From DASUPK01 sp963736305 (GTDB taxonomy: Bacteria; Actinomycetota; Thermoleophilia; Solirubrobacterales; 70-9): a stretch of 64,000 nt of DNA. The position numbers were made by a program, and so were the translations under genes. The stretch covers positions 1,116,001 to 1,180,000 of the forward strand of contig CAVTOD010000005.1 in NCBI GenBank assembly GCA_963736305.1, given 5' to 3'. Below the pieces are notes generated by a model. It saw only the letters and a program-made list of their open reading frames with translations. It made no database searches and was not told where the DNA came from. Below are positions 48,574 to 58,350 of this stretch, piece after piece. Numbering within the stretch: position 1 is the first letter of the stretch; the number at the start of each line of letters is the position of its first letter.

Positions 48574-49802
48574 TCGACGTTCGGCGGTGCGTGTGGATCG
48601 AGCGTCATCGGCTCGATGTGCCACTCCTCCGGCAGCGACACCTCGACGTCGAGCGTCTCACCCGGGGGGCGCCCCTGCTCATGCAGCTCGCTGTGGTAGA
48701 GCATCGGCGCCAGGTAGCGGCCGCTGATCTTGTGCGGAGGCCACCAGAGCCGGTCCAGGCTCGCGGTGCCCTCTCCGCCGCCTCCGGCGACGTCGGCGCG
48801 CATGTGGAGCGAGGCGTCGCCCGTCAGCAGTTGCCCGCGCAGCACGGGCCGGAACGGCTCGGGCACTGCCGCCGCGCCGAGGCGGTGAGCGATGTCCTCG
48901 GCCGCGGCGTCGGCCTGCTGGGTCGCGAGGCCACCCTGCTTCAGGGGGAAGTTGGTCCCATCACCCGCGGCGTACACGTCGTCGGCACCGCGGACGCGCG
49001 AATGCTGGTCGACGGGGATGAAGCCCTCGTCGTCGGCCGGCAGCCCCTCGATGGCGGGCCCCTCCATCGCCGGTAGGGCGATCACGACGTCCGCCTCGAC
49101 CCTGCGGTCGCCGGGCGTGAGGACGAGCGAGCCGTCCTCCTCGTGGGCTCGTTCGCCCAAGACCACCTCTATTCCGCGCCCGGCGAGCAGCTCGCCGACG
49201 GCGGAGCTCGCCGCCGCTCCGAAGGCCGCGAGCGGACTCGCCTCCGGGGTGATCAGCGTGATCGCGATCTCGTCTCCGCGCTCACGCGCCCGGCGCTCGG
49301 TCATCAGGGCGAGCTCGTAGAGCGGCAGCGACCAGGTGATGCTGGGGGGGACGACGAAGGCGATCCGCCCGGCCCCGCTCACCGCCCTGTCCAGTACCGG
49401 GTCGATGCTGAGGGGCTCAGTGGGGTTGGGGAACGTGATCGCGCTCGGTAAGGCGGGGACGAACCTGCCGCCGACGCAGACGACGAGATAGTCGTAGTCG
49501 AGCGAGGAGCCGTCGTCGAGCTTCAGGCGGTGCCCAGCGGGATCAACCGCGGACACGGCTCGCTGCACGATCTCGGCTCCGCTCTCCTCGGCGAGCGGCT
49601 GGAGGGCGTACTGCTCGGGCGGGCCGAGGCCGAAGGGCTCCTCCACCAGCAGCGGCTTGTAGACGAAGTCGGGCTCCGGAGCGATCAGACTGAGCTGGGC
49701 GCGGTCGCCGGCCAGGTCGCGGAGGGCCAGCAGCGCCTCGACGCCCGCCACGCCGCCACCGACGATGCGGACCTGGGCACGTCTCTCGTTAGGCTCGCTC
49801 AC
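48570..49802 (-). CDS. FAD-dependent NAD(P)/disulfide-type oxidoreductase (NDH-2/SQR-like)
   Basis: 410 residues. FAD-binding Rossmann motif VRIVGGGVAGVEALLAL (about 11-27), second FAD motif DDVYAAGDGTNFPLKQGG (about 275-292). Similar to type-II NADH dehydrogenases and sulfide:quinone reductases. Few Cys are visible, so the disulfide chemistry of SQR is unlikely, and a quinone- or small-molecule-linked flavin role is more plausible. GTG 49802 with TAGACT 6 nt upstream; divergent from an antiporter gene starting 4 bp away. Confidence 0.82.
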   Translation of the reverse strand: MSEPNERRAQVRIVGGGVAGVEALLALRDLAGDRAQLSLIAPEPDFVYKPLLVEEPFGLGPPEQYALQPLAEESGAEIVQRAVSAVDPAGHRLKLDDGSSLDYDYLVVCVGGRFVPALPSAITFPNPTEPLSIDPVLDRAVSGAGRIAFVVPPSITWSLPLYELALMTERRARERGDEIAITLITPEASPLAAFGAAASSAVGELLAGRGIEVVLGERAHEEDGSLVLTPGDRRVEADVVIALPAMEGPAIEGLPADDEGFIPVDQHSRVRGADDVYAAGDGTNFPLKQGGLATQQADAAAEDIAHRLGAAAVPEPFRPVLRGQLLTGDASLHMRADVAGGGGEGTASLDRLWWPPHKISGRYLAPMLYHSELHEQGRPPGETLDVEVSLPEEWHIEPMTLDPHAPPNVD

Positions 49803-49814
49803 AGTTTGAGTCTA
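49790..49814. promoter_or_regulatory. Mutually embedded divergent promoters
   Basis: TAGACT on the minus strand (49814 to 49809) serves the oxidoreductase GTG at 49802 but lies inside the antiporter coding start. TAGGCT on the plus strand (49790-49795), 10 nt before the TTG at 49806, lies inside the oxidoreductase gene. Confidence 0.4.
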
Positions 49815-50942
49815 TTCGCGAACAAGGGACGGCTATTCGGCCCCGACGGCTGGCCATATCTGCTCTCGCCGCTGATCCCCGCGGCGGTGATCGTCGACCT
49901 GGCCGGAGCCCCCGCGACCGTCATCTTCTTCGTCTCCGCCGTCGCCCTGATCCCGCCCGCGGCGATGATGGGCCGAGCGACCGAGGAGCTCGCCGAGCGC
50001 TCCGGCAACGTCATCGGCGGACTGCTCAACGTCACCTTCGGCAACGCCCCCGAGCTGATCATCGCCCTCTTCGCCCTCGAGAAGGGGTTGCACGAGGTCG
50101 TCAAGGCGTCGCTGGTGGGATCGATCCTCGGCAACATCCTGCTGGTCATGGGCGCGGCGATGCTGGTGGGCGGCCTCAGCGGGGGGCGCACGCGACGAGT
50201 CCAGAAGTTCGGGCAGACGGCGGCAAGCGTGCAGTCGACGATGCTTCTGCTGGCGGTCGCCGCGCTGATCATGCCGGGCGTCTTCGCCCTCGTCGAGGGC
50301 GATGGCCTGCCGCATCCAGGCGACGCGATCGTCAACTACGGAAGCACGCTGGAGCACCTCTCACTGGCGGTCGCGATCGTGCTGATCTTCTCCTACGCCG
50401 CCGGCCTGCTCTTCTCGTTGAAGACTCACGCTGCCCTTTTCAATCCCCACGAGGATGAATCGACGATCGAGGATCGAGGGAACTGGAGCACGAGGCGCTC
50501 GGTGCTCGCCCTGGCGATCTCCGGCGCGCTGGTCGGCGTCCTCTCGGAGATCCTGGTCGGCTCGATCGAGGAGACCTCCCAGGCGATCGGCCTCTCGGAG
50601 TTCTTCATCGGCGCCATCGTGGTGGCCATCGTCGGCAACGCCGCGGAGCACTGGGTGGCGGTCCTCGTCGCCTACAAGAACAAGATGAGCCTGGCGGTCA
50701 ACATCGCGATCGGCTCGAGCGCCCAGGTCGCGCTCTTCGTGGCGCCGGTCCTGGTCCTCTGTTCCTTCTTCCTCGGCCCGGCGCCGATGCCGCTGGTCTT
50801 CAACGGCCTGGAGATGGCGGCTCTGGCGGTCGCCGCGATCATCGCCAACCAGGTCACGCAGGAGGGGGAGTCCACCTGGTATGAGGGCCTGCAGCTGCTG
50901 CTCGTCTACGCGGTGATCGGGCTCACCTTTGCCTACGCCTAG
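49806..50942 (+). CDS. Calcium/proton antiporter (CAX, CaCA superfamily)
   Basis: 378 residues, 11 hydrophobic helices. The two alpha repeats are present: GGLLNVTFGNAPELIIALFAL (first) and GAIVVAIVGNAAEHWVAVLVAYKNKM (second), with the acidic residues that bind Ca2+. An acidic loop (HEDESTIEDRG, about 218) lies between halves. TTG 49806 gives the usual CAX length; no ATG or GTG is available before the first helix. Exports Ca2+ against H+, presumably. Followed after 9 bp by another CaCA member. Confidence 0.9.
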   Translation: MSLFANKGRLFGPDGWPYLLSPLIPAAVIVDLAGAPATVIFFVSAVALIPPAAMMGRATEELAERSGNVIGGLLNVTFGNAPELIIALFALEKGLHEVVKASLVGSILGNILLVMGAAMLVGGLSGGRTRRVQKFGQTAASVQSTMLLLAVAALIMPGVFALVEGDGLPHPGDAIVNYGSTLEHLSLAVAIVLIFSYAAGLLFSLKTHAALFNPHEDESTIEDRGNWSTRRSVLALAISGALVGVLSEILVGSIEETSQAIGLSEFFIGAIVVAIVGNAAEHWVAVLVAYKNKMSLAVNIAIGSSAQVALFVAPVLVLCSFFLGPAPMPLVFNGLEMAALAVAAIIANQVTQEGESTWYEGLQLLLVYAVIGLTFAYA

Positions 50943-50951
50943 CTCAGGCCG

Positions 50952-51947
50952 ATGAATTTCGCGCTCCTCGTCGCGAGCTTCGCAGTGATCCTGGCAGGGG
51001 CACTGCTCTTCACGAACGCCGTCGAGTGGATCGGCCATCGCCTGGACCTGGGCGAGGGGGCGGTGGGAAGCCTGCTCGCGGCCGTCGGGACGGCGATGCC
51101 GGAGACGCTGATCGCAATTGTCGCGCTGATCGAGGGGACGAAGAATCAGGATGTCGCGATCGGCGCGATCGTCGGCGCTCCATTCCTGCTCGCCACCCTC
51201 GCGATGGGACTGGTCGGCCTGACCGCCTACGTCTACAGAAGACGGCGTCCGCAGGGGGTCTACCTGGAGGCCGACGTCCGCACGCTCGATCGCGATCTCG
51301 TCTTCTTCCTGGTGTTCTTCGCGCTTGCCCTGACGCTGGGTCTCGGCGCTCCGACCGAGGTCCGGATCCCAGCCGGGCTGGCATTCATCGCCGCGTATCC
51401 GGCCTACGCGTGGCTCACCCTCGCCCAGGGCGGTGAGGCGCAGCTGGCGGAGACGCTCAATCCGCTGATCATGGCGCGCGGATCCGGCGGCCGGCCGGCC
51501 AAGCCCACCATGGCGACCGCCGTGACCCAGTTCCTGATCGGGCTGGCGGCAATGGTGGGTGGCGCCCACCTCTTTGTGGAGGAGCTGCTCAACGTCGCCG
51601 GCGACCTCGGGGTCGAGGCGATCGTCCTCTCGCTGATCCTGGCGCCGCTCGCGACGGAGCTCCCGGAGAAGGTGAACAGCTTCTTCTGGGTCCGCGAGGG
51701 GAAAGATTCCCTCGCGCTCGGGAACATCACTGGTGCCATGGTGTTCCAGTCGACGATTCCCGTCGGCATCGGGTTGCTGTTCACGGACTGGGACCTGGCG
51801 GGAAACGCCGCGGTCTCCGTCGGTCTCGGGCTGGCCGGCGGGGTGATCGCCTACTGGGCGCTGCGCCTTCGCGACCGCTTCGAGCTGCTGCCCGGGCTCG
51901 CCTGGATCGGCCTCTATGTCACCTTCATCTTGGTGGTCCTCGTCTAG
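50952..51947 (+). CDS. Sodium/calcium-exchanger family membrane protein
   Basis: 331 residues, about 10 helices. Two inverted alpha repeats: AAVGTAMPETLIAIVAL (about 43-60) and LATELPEKVNSFFWVREGKD (about 233-250), the latter with Glu pairs typical of YrbG-like proteins. A different CaCA branch from its neighbour, so the two are not recent duplicates. Same operon. Cation specificity cannot be read. Confidence 0.88.
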   Translation: MNFALLVASFAVILAGALLFTNAVEWIGHRLDLGEGAVGSLLAAVGTAMPETLIAIVALIEGTKNQDVAIGAIVGAPFLLATLAMGLVGLTAYVYRRRRPQGVYLEADVRTLDRDLVFFLVFFALALTLGLGAPTEVRIPAGLAFIAAYPAYAWLTLAQGGEAQLAETLNPLIMARGSGGRPAKPTMATAVTQFLIGLAAMVGGAHLFVEELLNVAGDLGVEAIVLSLILAPLATELPEKVNSFFWVREGKDSLALGNITGAMVFQSTIPVGIGLLFTDWDLAGNAAVSVGLGLAGGVIAYWALRLRDRFELLPGLAWIGLYVTFILVVLV

Positions 51948-52339
51948 CCGGACTCGGGCAGCGCGTAGGCGAGGGTGAAGGTGTGGCTTCCCTCCTCGTC
52001 GGCGAGCATCGTGCCCTCGCCGGTGATGCCCTCGAGCTCGCCGGTACCCGTCCCCGGGACGATCGTGCCGGTGTTGGTGACGCCCTCCGGGCCCATGATC
52101 CCGGTGTGCTGGAAGACGAAGGCACCCGAGCGGCCGGCGAGCGTGCCGGTGATCCGGTCGTGGCCGAGGTAGCCACCGCCACCCTCCGACTTGGCGATCA
52201 TCAGCTCCGCCGTGCTCTCGCCCTCGAGGTCCCCGGTGAAGGTCCGTGAGATGTGGACGCGGCTGAGCTCGACACCGTCCGCTTCCGCGTATGCCTCCTC
52301 GTCGTAGCGTTCGTTCGTGAAGGGCGATGAAGCGTTCAC
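51944..52339 (-). CDS. DUF3224 family protein
   Basis: 131 residues. Typical beta-barrel family sequence: GVELSRVHISRTFTGDLEGESTAELM and GTIVPGTGTGELEGITGEGTM. Function unknown; related folds bind small hydrophobic ligands. GTG start with TAGCTT 7 nt upstream. Its stop overlaps the convergent antiporter stop in CTAG. Confidence 0.88.
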   Translation of the reverse strand: MNASSPFTNERYDEEAYAEADGVELSRVHISRTFTGDLEGESTAELMIAKSEGGGGYLGHDRITGTLAGRSGAFVFQHTGIMGPEGVTNTGTIVPGTGTGELEGITGEGTMLADEEGSHTFTLAYALPESG

Positions 52340-52346
52340 CTGCGCG

Positions 52347-52352
52347 AAGCTA
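52347..52352 (-). promoter_or_regulatory. -10 element of the DUF3224 gene
   Basis: TAGCTT on the minus strand, 7 nt before the GTG at 52339. Confidence 0.45.
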
Positions 52353-52357
52353 CCGCC

Positions 52358-52834
52358 TCATGCGGGCTTGAAGTCAAGCTCGCGGAGCGCATCGAGCACG
52401 ACCTCGTCGTGAGTCTTCGGCGAAACCTTCGGGAAGACCCTGGCGATCTTCCCGTCGGCGTCGATCACGAAGGTCACCCGCGCCACCCCCATGTAGGTCT
52501 TGCCGTACATCTTCTTCTCTCCCCAGACGCCATAGAGGTCCGCGACCTCGTGGTTCTCGTCGGCGAGCAGCTCGAAGTCGAGCGTGTACTTCTCGGCGAA
52601 CTTCCCAACCGCCGAAACCGGGTCCGGTGAGACGCCGAGCACCCTGGCGCCGGCGCTCTCGTAATCCGCGCGGTGATCGCGGATCCCACAGGCCTGGGTC
52701 GTGCACCCCGGCGTATCTGCTTTCGGATAGAAGTAGAGAACGACCGGCTGCCCGCGCAGCTCGCTAAGCGTTAGGGGCTTCCCGTCCTGGTCGGGAAGCG
52801 TGAAGTCGGGCGCCTGATCCCCCTGCTCGATCAT
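52358..52834 (-). CDS. bcp: Thioredoxin-dependent peroxiredoxin (BCP family)
   Basis: 158 residues. Reduces hydroperoxides. YFYPKADTPGCTTQACGIRD (about 35-54) holds the peroxidatic Cys (TPGC) and the resolving Cys five residues later, the atypical two-Cys form. GVSPDPVSAVGKFAEKYTLDF follows as usual. Its ATG overlaps the preceding small gene by 4 bp. Confidence 0.95.
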   Translation of the reverse strand: MIEQGDQAPDFTLPDQDGKPLTLSELRGQPVVLYFYPKADTPGCTTQACGIRDHRADYESAGARVLGVSPDPVSAVGKFAEKYTLDFELLADENHEVADLYGVWGEKKMYGKTYMGVARVTFVIDADGKIARVFPKVSPKTHDEVVLDALRELDFKPA

Positions 52835-53190
52835 TGCTCCTCGATCACCGGGTCTTCGCGCCCGGGGTCCTGGCCCTCCTCGTCCTCGTCGAGCTCCTCG
52901 TCGCCTTGCTCCAATGCGGTCTCCGAGACGGAGCCACCCGATCCCGGGTGGTAGCGGGTCTGGAACTCCTCGAGCAGCCTGTCTCGCTGCTCCTCGTCGA
53001 CCGGCACCTCGTCGGAGATGCGGACCCAGTTCGCGCCCTCGAAGGGCTCCATGTTGAAGACCTCCTGGTCGATCGACGCCGAATCGTCGACGACGACCAC
53101 CACCTCGGTCTGCGGGTTGAAGTAGGTGCCGGGGACATCGGGGATCTCCTCCAGCTCCATGACCCGCTTCTCTGCGTCGCTTGCCTCCAT
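52831..53190 (-). CDS. Hypothetical acidic protein, 119 residues
   Basis: No family recognised. A compact first half (IPDVPGTYFNPQTEVVVVVDD; NWVRISDEVPVDEEQRDRLL) and a highly acidic disordered C-terminus (DEELDEDEEGQD). ATG with TAAGAT 7 nt upstream, translationally coupled to bcp, so it may act in the same stress response. Confidence 0.75.
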   Translation of the reverse strand: MEASDAEKRVMELEEIPDVPGTYFNPQTEVVVVVDDSASIDQEVFNMEPFEGANWVRISDEVPVDEEQRDRLLEEFQTRYHPGSGGSVSETALEQGDEELDEDEEGQDPGREDPVIEEQ

Positions 53191-53197
53191 GGGCGGG

Positions 53198-53203
53198 ATC
53201 TTA
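53198..53203 (-). promoter_or_regulatory. -10 element of the acidic-protein/bcp operon
   Basis: TAAGAT on the minus strand, 7 nt before the ATG at 53190. Confidence 0.5.
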
Positions 53204-53213
53204 TTGACGAGCT

Positions 53214-53678
53214 CTACTGACCGAGGTTCTCGAGCTCTCTGAGCTGGCGATTGATCTCCTTTTCGATGTCGAGCGGCTTCTTCCCCTGGCGCTGGCGGCG
53301 CTCGTTCCGGGCGACGACGAGCTGGCGAATCTCCTCTCGGAGCCCCGCGTCGCCGGCCAGTCCCGGCCCGCCCGATTCCGTCGCCAGCAGCTTCTCGACT
53401 TCCGCATCGACGTTCAGTGCCTTGCGTCCCTTGGCCACCCCGCGGTCGGATCGCGCCTGGATCATCTGGCGGATCTCCTCCTCGCGGACCTCTGCGGAGA
53501 CGGTGTGAACGGCGCCGCCCGAGCTCTGCGGGAAGTCCTGCTCGATCGCGAACGGGCCCTTGCCGATCTCCCTGAAGGCGCCGCCCGCGCCTCGCGCGAA
53601 GACGATGGCGCCGAGGGGCAGCGCGATCAGCACCACGACGATCAGGACGATGCCGACCTGGAACGTGGCCAGGAGCAT
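53214..53678 (-). CDS. Membrane-anchored protein with two internal repeats
   Basis: 154 residues. One N-terminal helix (about 8-28), then a linker, then two copies of a 35-residue unit: EVREEEIRQMIQARSDRGVA with KGRKALNVDAEVEKLL (about 62-97), and GLREEIRQLVVARNERRQRQ with GKKPLDIEKEINRQL (about 111-146). The shared pattern REE-IRQ--AR--R---G-K-L---E is charged and helical. Function unknown. ATG with TAACCT 7 nt upstream. Confidence 0.78.
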   Translation of the reverse strand: MLLATFQVGIVLIVVVLIALPLGAIVFARGAGGAFREIGKGPFAIEQDFPQSSGGAVHTVSAEVREEEIRQMIQARSDRGVAKGRKALNVDAEVEKLLATESGGPGLAGDAGLREEIRQLVVARNERRQRQGKKPLDIEKEINRQLRELENLGQ

Positions 53679-53685
53679 GCGCCGG

Positions 53686-53691
53686 AGGTTA
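53686..53691 (-). promoter_or_regulatory. -10 element of the repeat-protein gene
   Basis: TAACCT on the minus strand, 7 nt before the ATG at 53678. Confidence 0.5.
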
Positions 53692-53708
53692 GAAGGATCC
53701 GGCCGGTC

Positions 53709-56162
53709 TCATTCGACCACACGCAGTGTGGAGGGCACGTCCATCCGCCGAACTCGCCGGGCGGTGAGCAGGGGCGCAAGCCCCACTGCCACGACGCCCA
53801 TCGCGACGGCCTTGGCGACGGTCCCTATCCCGATCGAGGCCGGCACTCCCAGGTCGGGAAGCGTCTCGGGCAAGGTCACGTTGAGGACGTAGTTGAGGAT
53901 CCCCACCCCGAGCGCGATTCCCACCAGGGTGCCCAGCAACCCGATGATCGCCCCCTCCACCATCGAGATCCCCACCGCTCCTCGCGCGCGGACTCCGAAT
54001 GCCATCATCGTTGCGTTTTCCCGGCTGCGCTCGTCGGCGCTGATGCTGGTCGAGTTGAAGGCGATCAGCAGAGCAAGCAGCAGGGCGAACAGCTCGGTGA
54101 CGCGGATGATCCCAAGGAAGTCGTCCATGCGCTTCCGGACGAACTCGGCGCTGGCGGTCGCGCGCTCCACTCCGGCGACCCTGGGAATTGCGAACAGTCT
54201 CCGCTTCAGGTCCTCCTCGGAGGCGCCGGGCGCCGGTGCGACATCGACTTGGCTCACCTGCCCGGCGAGTCCCATGCGACGCGCCTGGCTCGCGTCCATG
54301 TAGGCGAAGCTGCGAAACGGGTCGGGGTGAAGCCCGACGACGGGAAGCGTCGCCTGGACCTGCGTGAGCGCCTGCTGCCCGATCCGTCGCGGATAGGTCA
54401 CCGTGATCCGGTCCCCCACCGAGACATCCAGATCGCGAGCGGCCTCCTGGGAGATCAGGATTCCGTCCTCGCCGGGCTGGAGCCCCTTTCCGGAGCTCAC
54501 AGTCGGCTGCCAGAGCCGGTTGCGGCTGCTCTGCAGACCGATCAGCGCATCGAACTCCTCCCCGCCCGAGGCGAGCTTCGCGGGAACCTGCAGCCGCCCC
54601 TCGGTTGCGCGCACTCCCGGCGCGCGCTCGACGGATCGCACCAGCGCCGAGTTGTCGGGGTGGTAGCCGTCGAGCGAGACCGTGATCCGCGACGGCGTCG
54701 CGCCGGCCACCTCCCGCTCGCTGGCATTGATGGTCCCGACGAACGAGTCCACCACCCCGGAGAAGGCGACCACGACCGCCACGATGGCGCCGATCCCGAG
54801 CGCGGTCAGCAGGGTCCGCCGCGGCGCGCGCAGCACGTTCCGGACCGGCATCTGCACCAGGGCGGTCCCCGGGACGTGAAGCCGCTTCCCGAGCCTGGCG
54901 AGGCCGCTGGATCCTGCGGAGCGGAATCCGACGCGGATCGCATCAATCGGCGGCACCCGGACGCCGCGCCATACAGGTATCGCCGTGGCCACCAGCGGAA
55001 GCAGCATCCCCACCAGAGCACCCCGGAGGAAGACGTGGAGCTCGAATGGGGTCCGCATCACAGGCAGCGGCAGGAGATCCTCGAGCGCGTTTCGGAAGAC
55101 CTCCCCGGCGAGCAGGCCCAGCGCCAGACCGAACACCGTCCCGGCCAACGCGATCTCAACGCCCAGCAGCAGCGGGCGGATTGCGAGCTCCCTGGGGGGC
55201 ACGCCGAGAGCCATGCCGACGCCGATCTCGCGACGCTGCGCTTCGACGATCCGGCTTGCCAGGTTGAACGCGGCGAAGGCGGCACCGGCAAGGATCAGGT
55301 AGGCGAAGATCTCGAACATCTGCTGGTCGCCCTCCGCGTCCTTGTAGAGGATCCGGTGAGCGGGCTCGTCGGCCAGCGTTGTCACCTCGGCCCCCGGCAC
55401 GCTGCGCGCCAGGGCCGCCTCGAGCTGGCTCCGCACCAGCCCCGGGTCGGCGCCGGCGCGCAGGGTGAGTACGGCGTCGTTGACGGATGGGGGTCCTGGG
55501 GCGATTTGCTGGGCCGTCTGCAGCGAGGTGAAGAGGACGGCGAAGCTGGCCTCCGCGCCGCCGAAGTCACCGCCCGCGGGCCGGGTGATCAGGAAGTACT
55601 CGGGGGAGCGGCCCTGCCCGACGTATCGCAGCGTCCTGCCACCCGCCACCTGGAGGGTCCCCGTCGGCGGCAGGTCATGGAGGCTGCCGAAGCTCGCGTC
55701 GAGCACCGCGGTGGGCTGCCCCGAGTCGCCGCTCCGCAGACCCCGCCCACTCTCGGCGGATACCCCGTCCACGGGCGGGCCGTGGGGGCCGAGCTCGGAC
55801 CCGACGAGTTGACCGCCCGTCACCAGAGGACCCTGTCCCGGCCGCACGATCTCGAGCTGGGTGGGCAGGATCAGGCGCTCGCTGACCGCCGAGACCTGGT
55901 TCGCGGCGGGCAGCGACTCGACGACCTTCCTCAGCGTTCCCGCCGGCGCGCGGGAGCCCTCGGTCATGGTGATCTTCAGATCGTGTGCGTTGAGCGCCGC
56001 AAAGCTGGCGTCGTTGGAGGCTTTGCGCCAGTTCTCGAGGCTGCCGAGGCCCGAGTAGATCCCGGTGCCGATCGCGAGCACCAGCGCGATGGCGACCACC
56101 AACACCCACCTCCCCTTCAGGTCCCGCCATGACCAGCGCAGCCAGAAGGGGCCCCGGCGCAT
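53709..56162 (-). CDS. FtsX-like ABC exporter permease (MacB type)
   Basis: 817 residues: an N-terminal helix (about 16-36), a large external domain, three FtsX helices (about 285-390), a second N-terminal-like helix (about 452-475), a second external domain and a final FtsX domain (about 680-805, with MMAFGVRARGAVGISMVEGAIIG). This is the two-module layout of lipoprotein or antimicrobial-peptide exporters. The ATPase gene lies 3 bp upstream. No MacA-type adaptor is adjacent. Confidence 0.9.
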   Translation of the reverse strand: MRRGPFWLRWSWRDLKGRWVLVVAIALVLAIGTGIYSGLGSLENWRKASNDASFAALNAHDLKITMTEGSRAPAGTLRKVVESLPAANQVSAVSERLILPTQLEIVRPGQGPLVTGGQLVGSELGPHGPPVDGVSAESGRGLRSGDSGQPTAVLDASFGSLHDLPPTGTLQVAGGRTLRYVGQGRSPEYFLITRPAGGDFGGAEASFAVLFTSLQTAQQIAPGPPSVNDAVLTLRAGADPGLVRSQLEAALARSVPGAEVTTLADEPAHRILYKDAEGDQQMFEIFAYLILAGAAFAAFNLASRIVEAQRREIGVGMALGVPPRELAIRPLLLGVEIALAGTVFGLALGLLAGEVFRNALEDLLPLPVMRTPFELHVFLRGALVGMLLPLVATAIPVWRGVRVPPIDAIRVGFRSAGSSGLARLGKRLHVPGTALVQMPVRNVLRAPRRTLLTALGIGAIVAVVVAFSGVVDSFVGTINASEREVAGATPSRITVSLDGYHPDNSALVRSVERAPGVRATEGRLQVPAKLASGGEEFDALIGLQSSRNRLWQPTVSSGKGLQPGEDGILISQEAARDLDVSVGDRITVTYPRRIGQQALTQVQATLPVVGLHPDPFRSFAYMDASQARRMGLAGQVSQVDVAPAPGASEEDLKRRLFAIPRVAGVERATASAEFVRKRMDDFLGIIRVTELFALLLALLIAFNSTSISADERSRENATMMAFGVRARGAVGISMVEGAIIGLLGTLVGIALGVGILNYVLNVTLPETLPDLGVPASIGIGTVAKAVAMGVVAVGLAPLLTARRVRRMDVPSTLRVVE

Positions 56163-56165
56163 CGG

Positions 56166-56885
56166 CTACCAGTGCAGGTCGGAGATGTTGGCCGGCCCGC
56201 CCGGGTTGGGGGCGTCCGACACCACCCGGCCGCTGCTCAGCTCGATGACCCGGTGGGCGACGCGCGCGATCTCCCGGTTGTGAGTGACGACCAGAATGGC
56301 GGTCTCCTCCCGGTGGGTCTGCTCGTGGAGCAGATCCAGGATCTGGACCCCGGTGCGGAAGTCGAGCTCACCCGTTGGCTCGTCGGCCAGCAGCACCGGG
56401 TTGCCGGTTGCGAGAGCCCGCGCGATCGCGACCCGCTGCTGCTCGCCGCCTGAGAGTTCGTGCGGGAAGTGCTCGACGCGGTCGCCGAGACCTACCCGCT
56501 CCAGCGTCTCGCGTGCCGCCTCCCGGGGCTTCCCGCGCCCGCTGATGTCGGCGCCGAACTCGGCGTTCTCGAGCGCCGTCAGCGCGGGAAACAGGTTGAA
56601 CGACTGGAAGATGAAGCTCACCGTGTGGCGGCGAAACCGGAACAACTCGGCTCGCGATGCGTCGGTGATGTCCTGTCCTGCGATCCTGACGGTGCCCTCG
56701 GTGGGGGAATCCAGCGCCCCGATCATGTTCAGCAGGGTGGTCTTGCCGCTCCCGGACGGGCCGAGGACGACCGTGAACTCGCCCGGGTTGACGCTCAGCG
56801 TGACATCCTCGAGCGCGGTCACCGTGACCTCCCCGATCCGGTAGCGGCGGGAGACCCGATCGAGCTCGATGAGCGGCCCGCTCAT
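56166..56885 (-). CDS. ABC transporter ATPase (MacB/LolD type)
   Basis: 239 residues. Walker A GPSGSGKTTLLNM (about 40-52), signature LSGGEQQRVAIARAL, Walker B PVLLADEPTGELD, switch His in VVTHNREIA. LolD/MacB-like with RRHTVSFIFQSFNLFPALTALEN. Pairs with the following FtsX permease. ATG 56885; an in-frame extension upstream lacks support. Confidence 0.92.
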   Translation of the reverse strand: MSGPLIELDRVSRRYRIGEVTVTALEDVTLSVNPGEFTVVLGPSGSGKTTLLNMIGALDSPTEGTVRIAGQDITDASRAELFRFRRHTVSFIFQSFNLFPALTALENAEFGADISGRGKPREAARETLERVGLGDRVEHFPHELSGGEQQRVAIARALATGNPVLLADEPTGELDFRTGVQILDLLHEQTHREETAILVVTHNREIARVAHRVIELSSGRVVSDAPNPGGPANISDLHW

Positions 56886-57055
56886 TCGCAGTGCACCGCC
56901 CGCATCACGTCGATGCGCGCGCCGTTTGCCTGTGTCATATCGCGTCACGCTAGAAAGACGCTTTCCGCGCCGCCTCGGTGCTCGCCACGGGGTCACGATC
57001 CGTGCCTACCTGCGCATACGCGCCAGGCGATGGGGTACCCTTTTCAAAGGCTGGC

Positions 57056-57073
57056 TGACTGACCAGTCAATCA
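57056..57073. promoter_or_regulatory. Operator-like palindrome upstream of acyl-CoA dehydrogenase
   Basis: TGACTGACCAGTCAATCA: a perfect 14-bp palindrome core (TGACTG-AC-CAGTCA) plus ATCA. Resembles operators of TetR-family regulators of fatty-acid breakdown (Bacillus FadR type). It lies about 40 nt before the start codon, and TACCTA (57091-57096) may be the -10 just after it. Confidence 0.6.
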
Positions 57074-57110
57074 GTCCTCAGAAGACTTCATACCTAAGGA
57101 GCAGCTATCC

Positions 57111-58349
<1,239 letters not shown>

Positions 58350-58350
58350 A

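Noticed and set aside
53505..56132. An 875-codon open frame antisense to the MacB-like permease
   Set aside because: Composition of an antisense shadow, no domains; the permease is clearly the gene.
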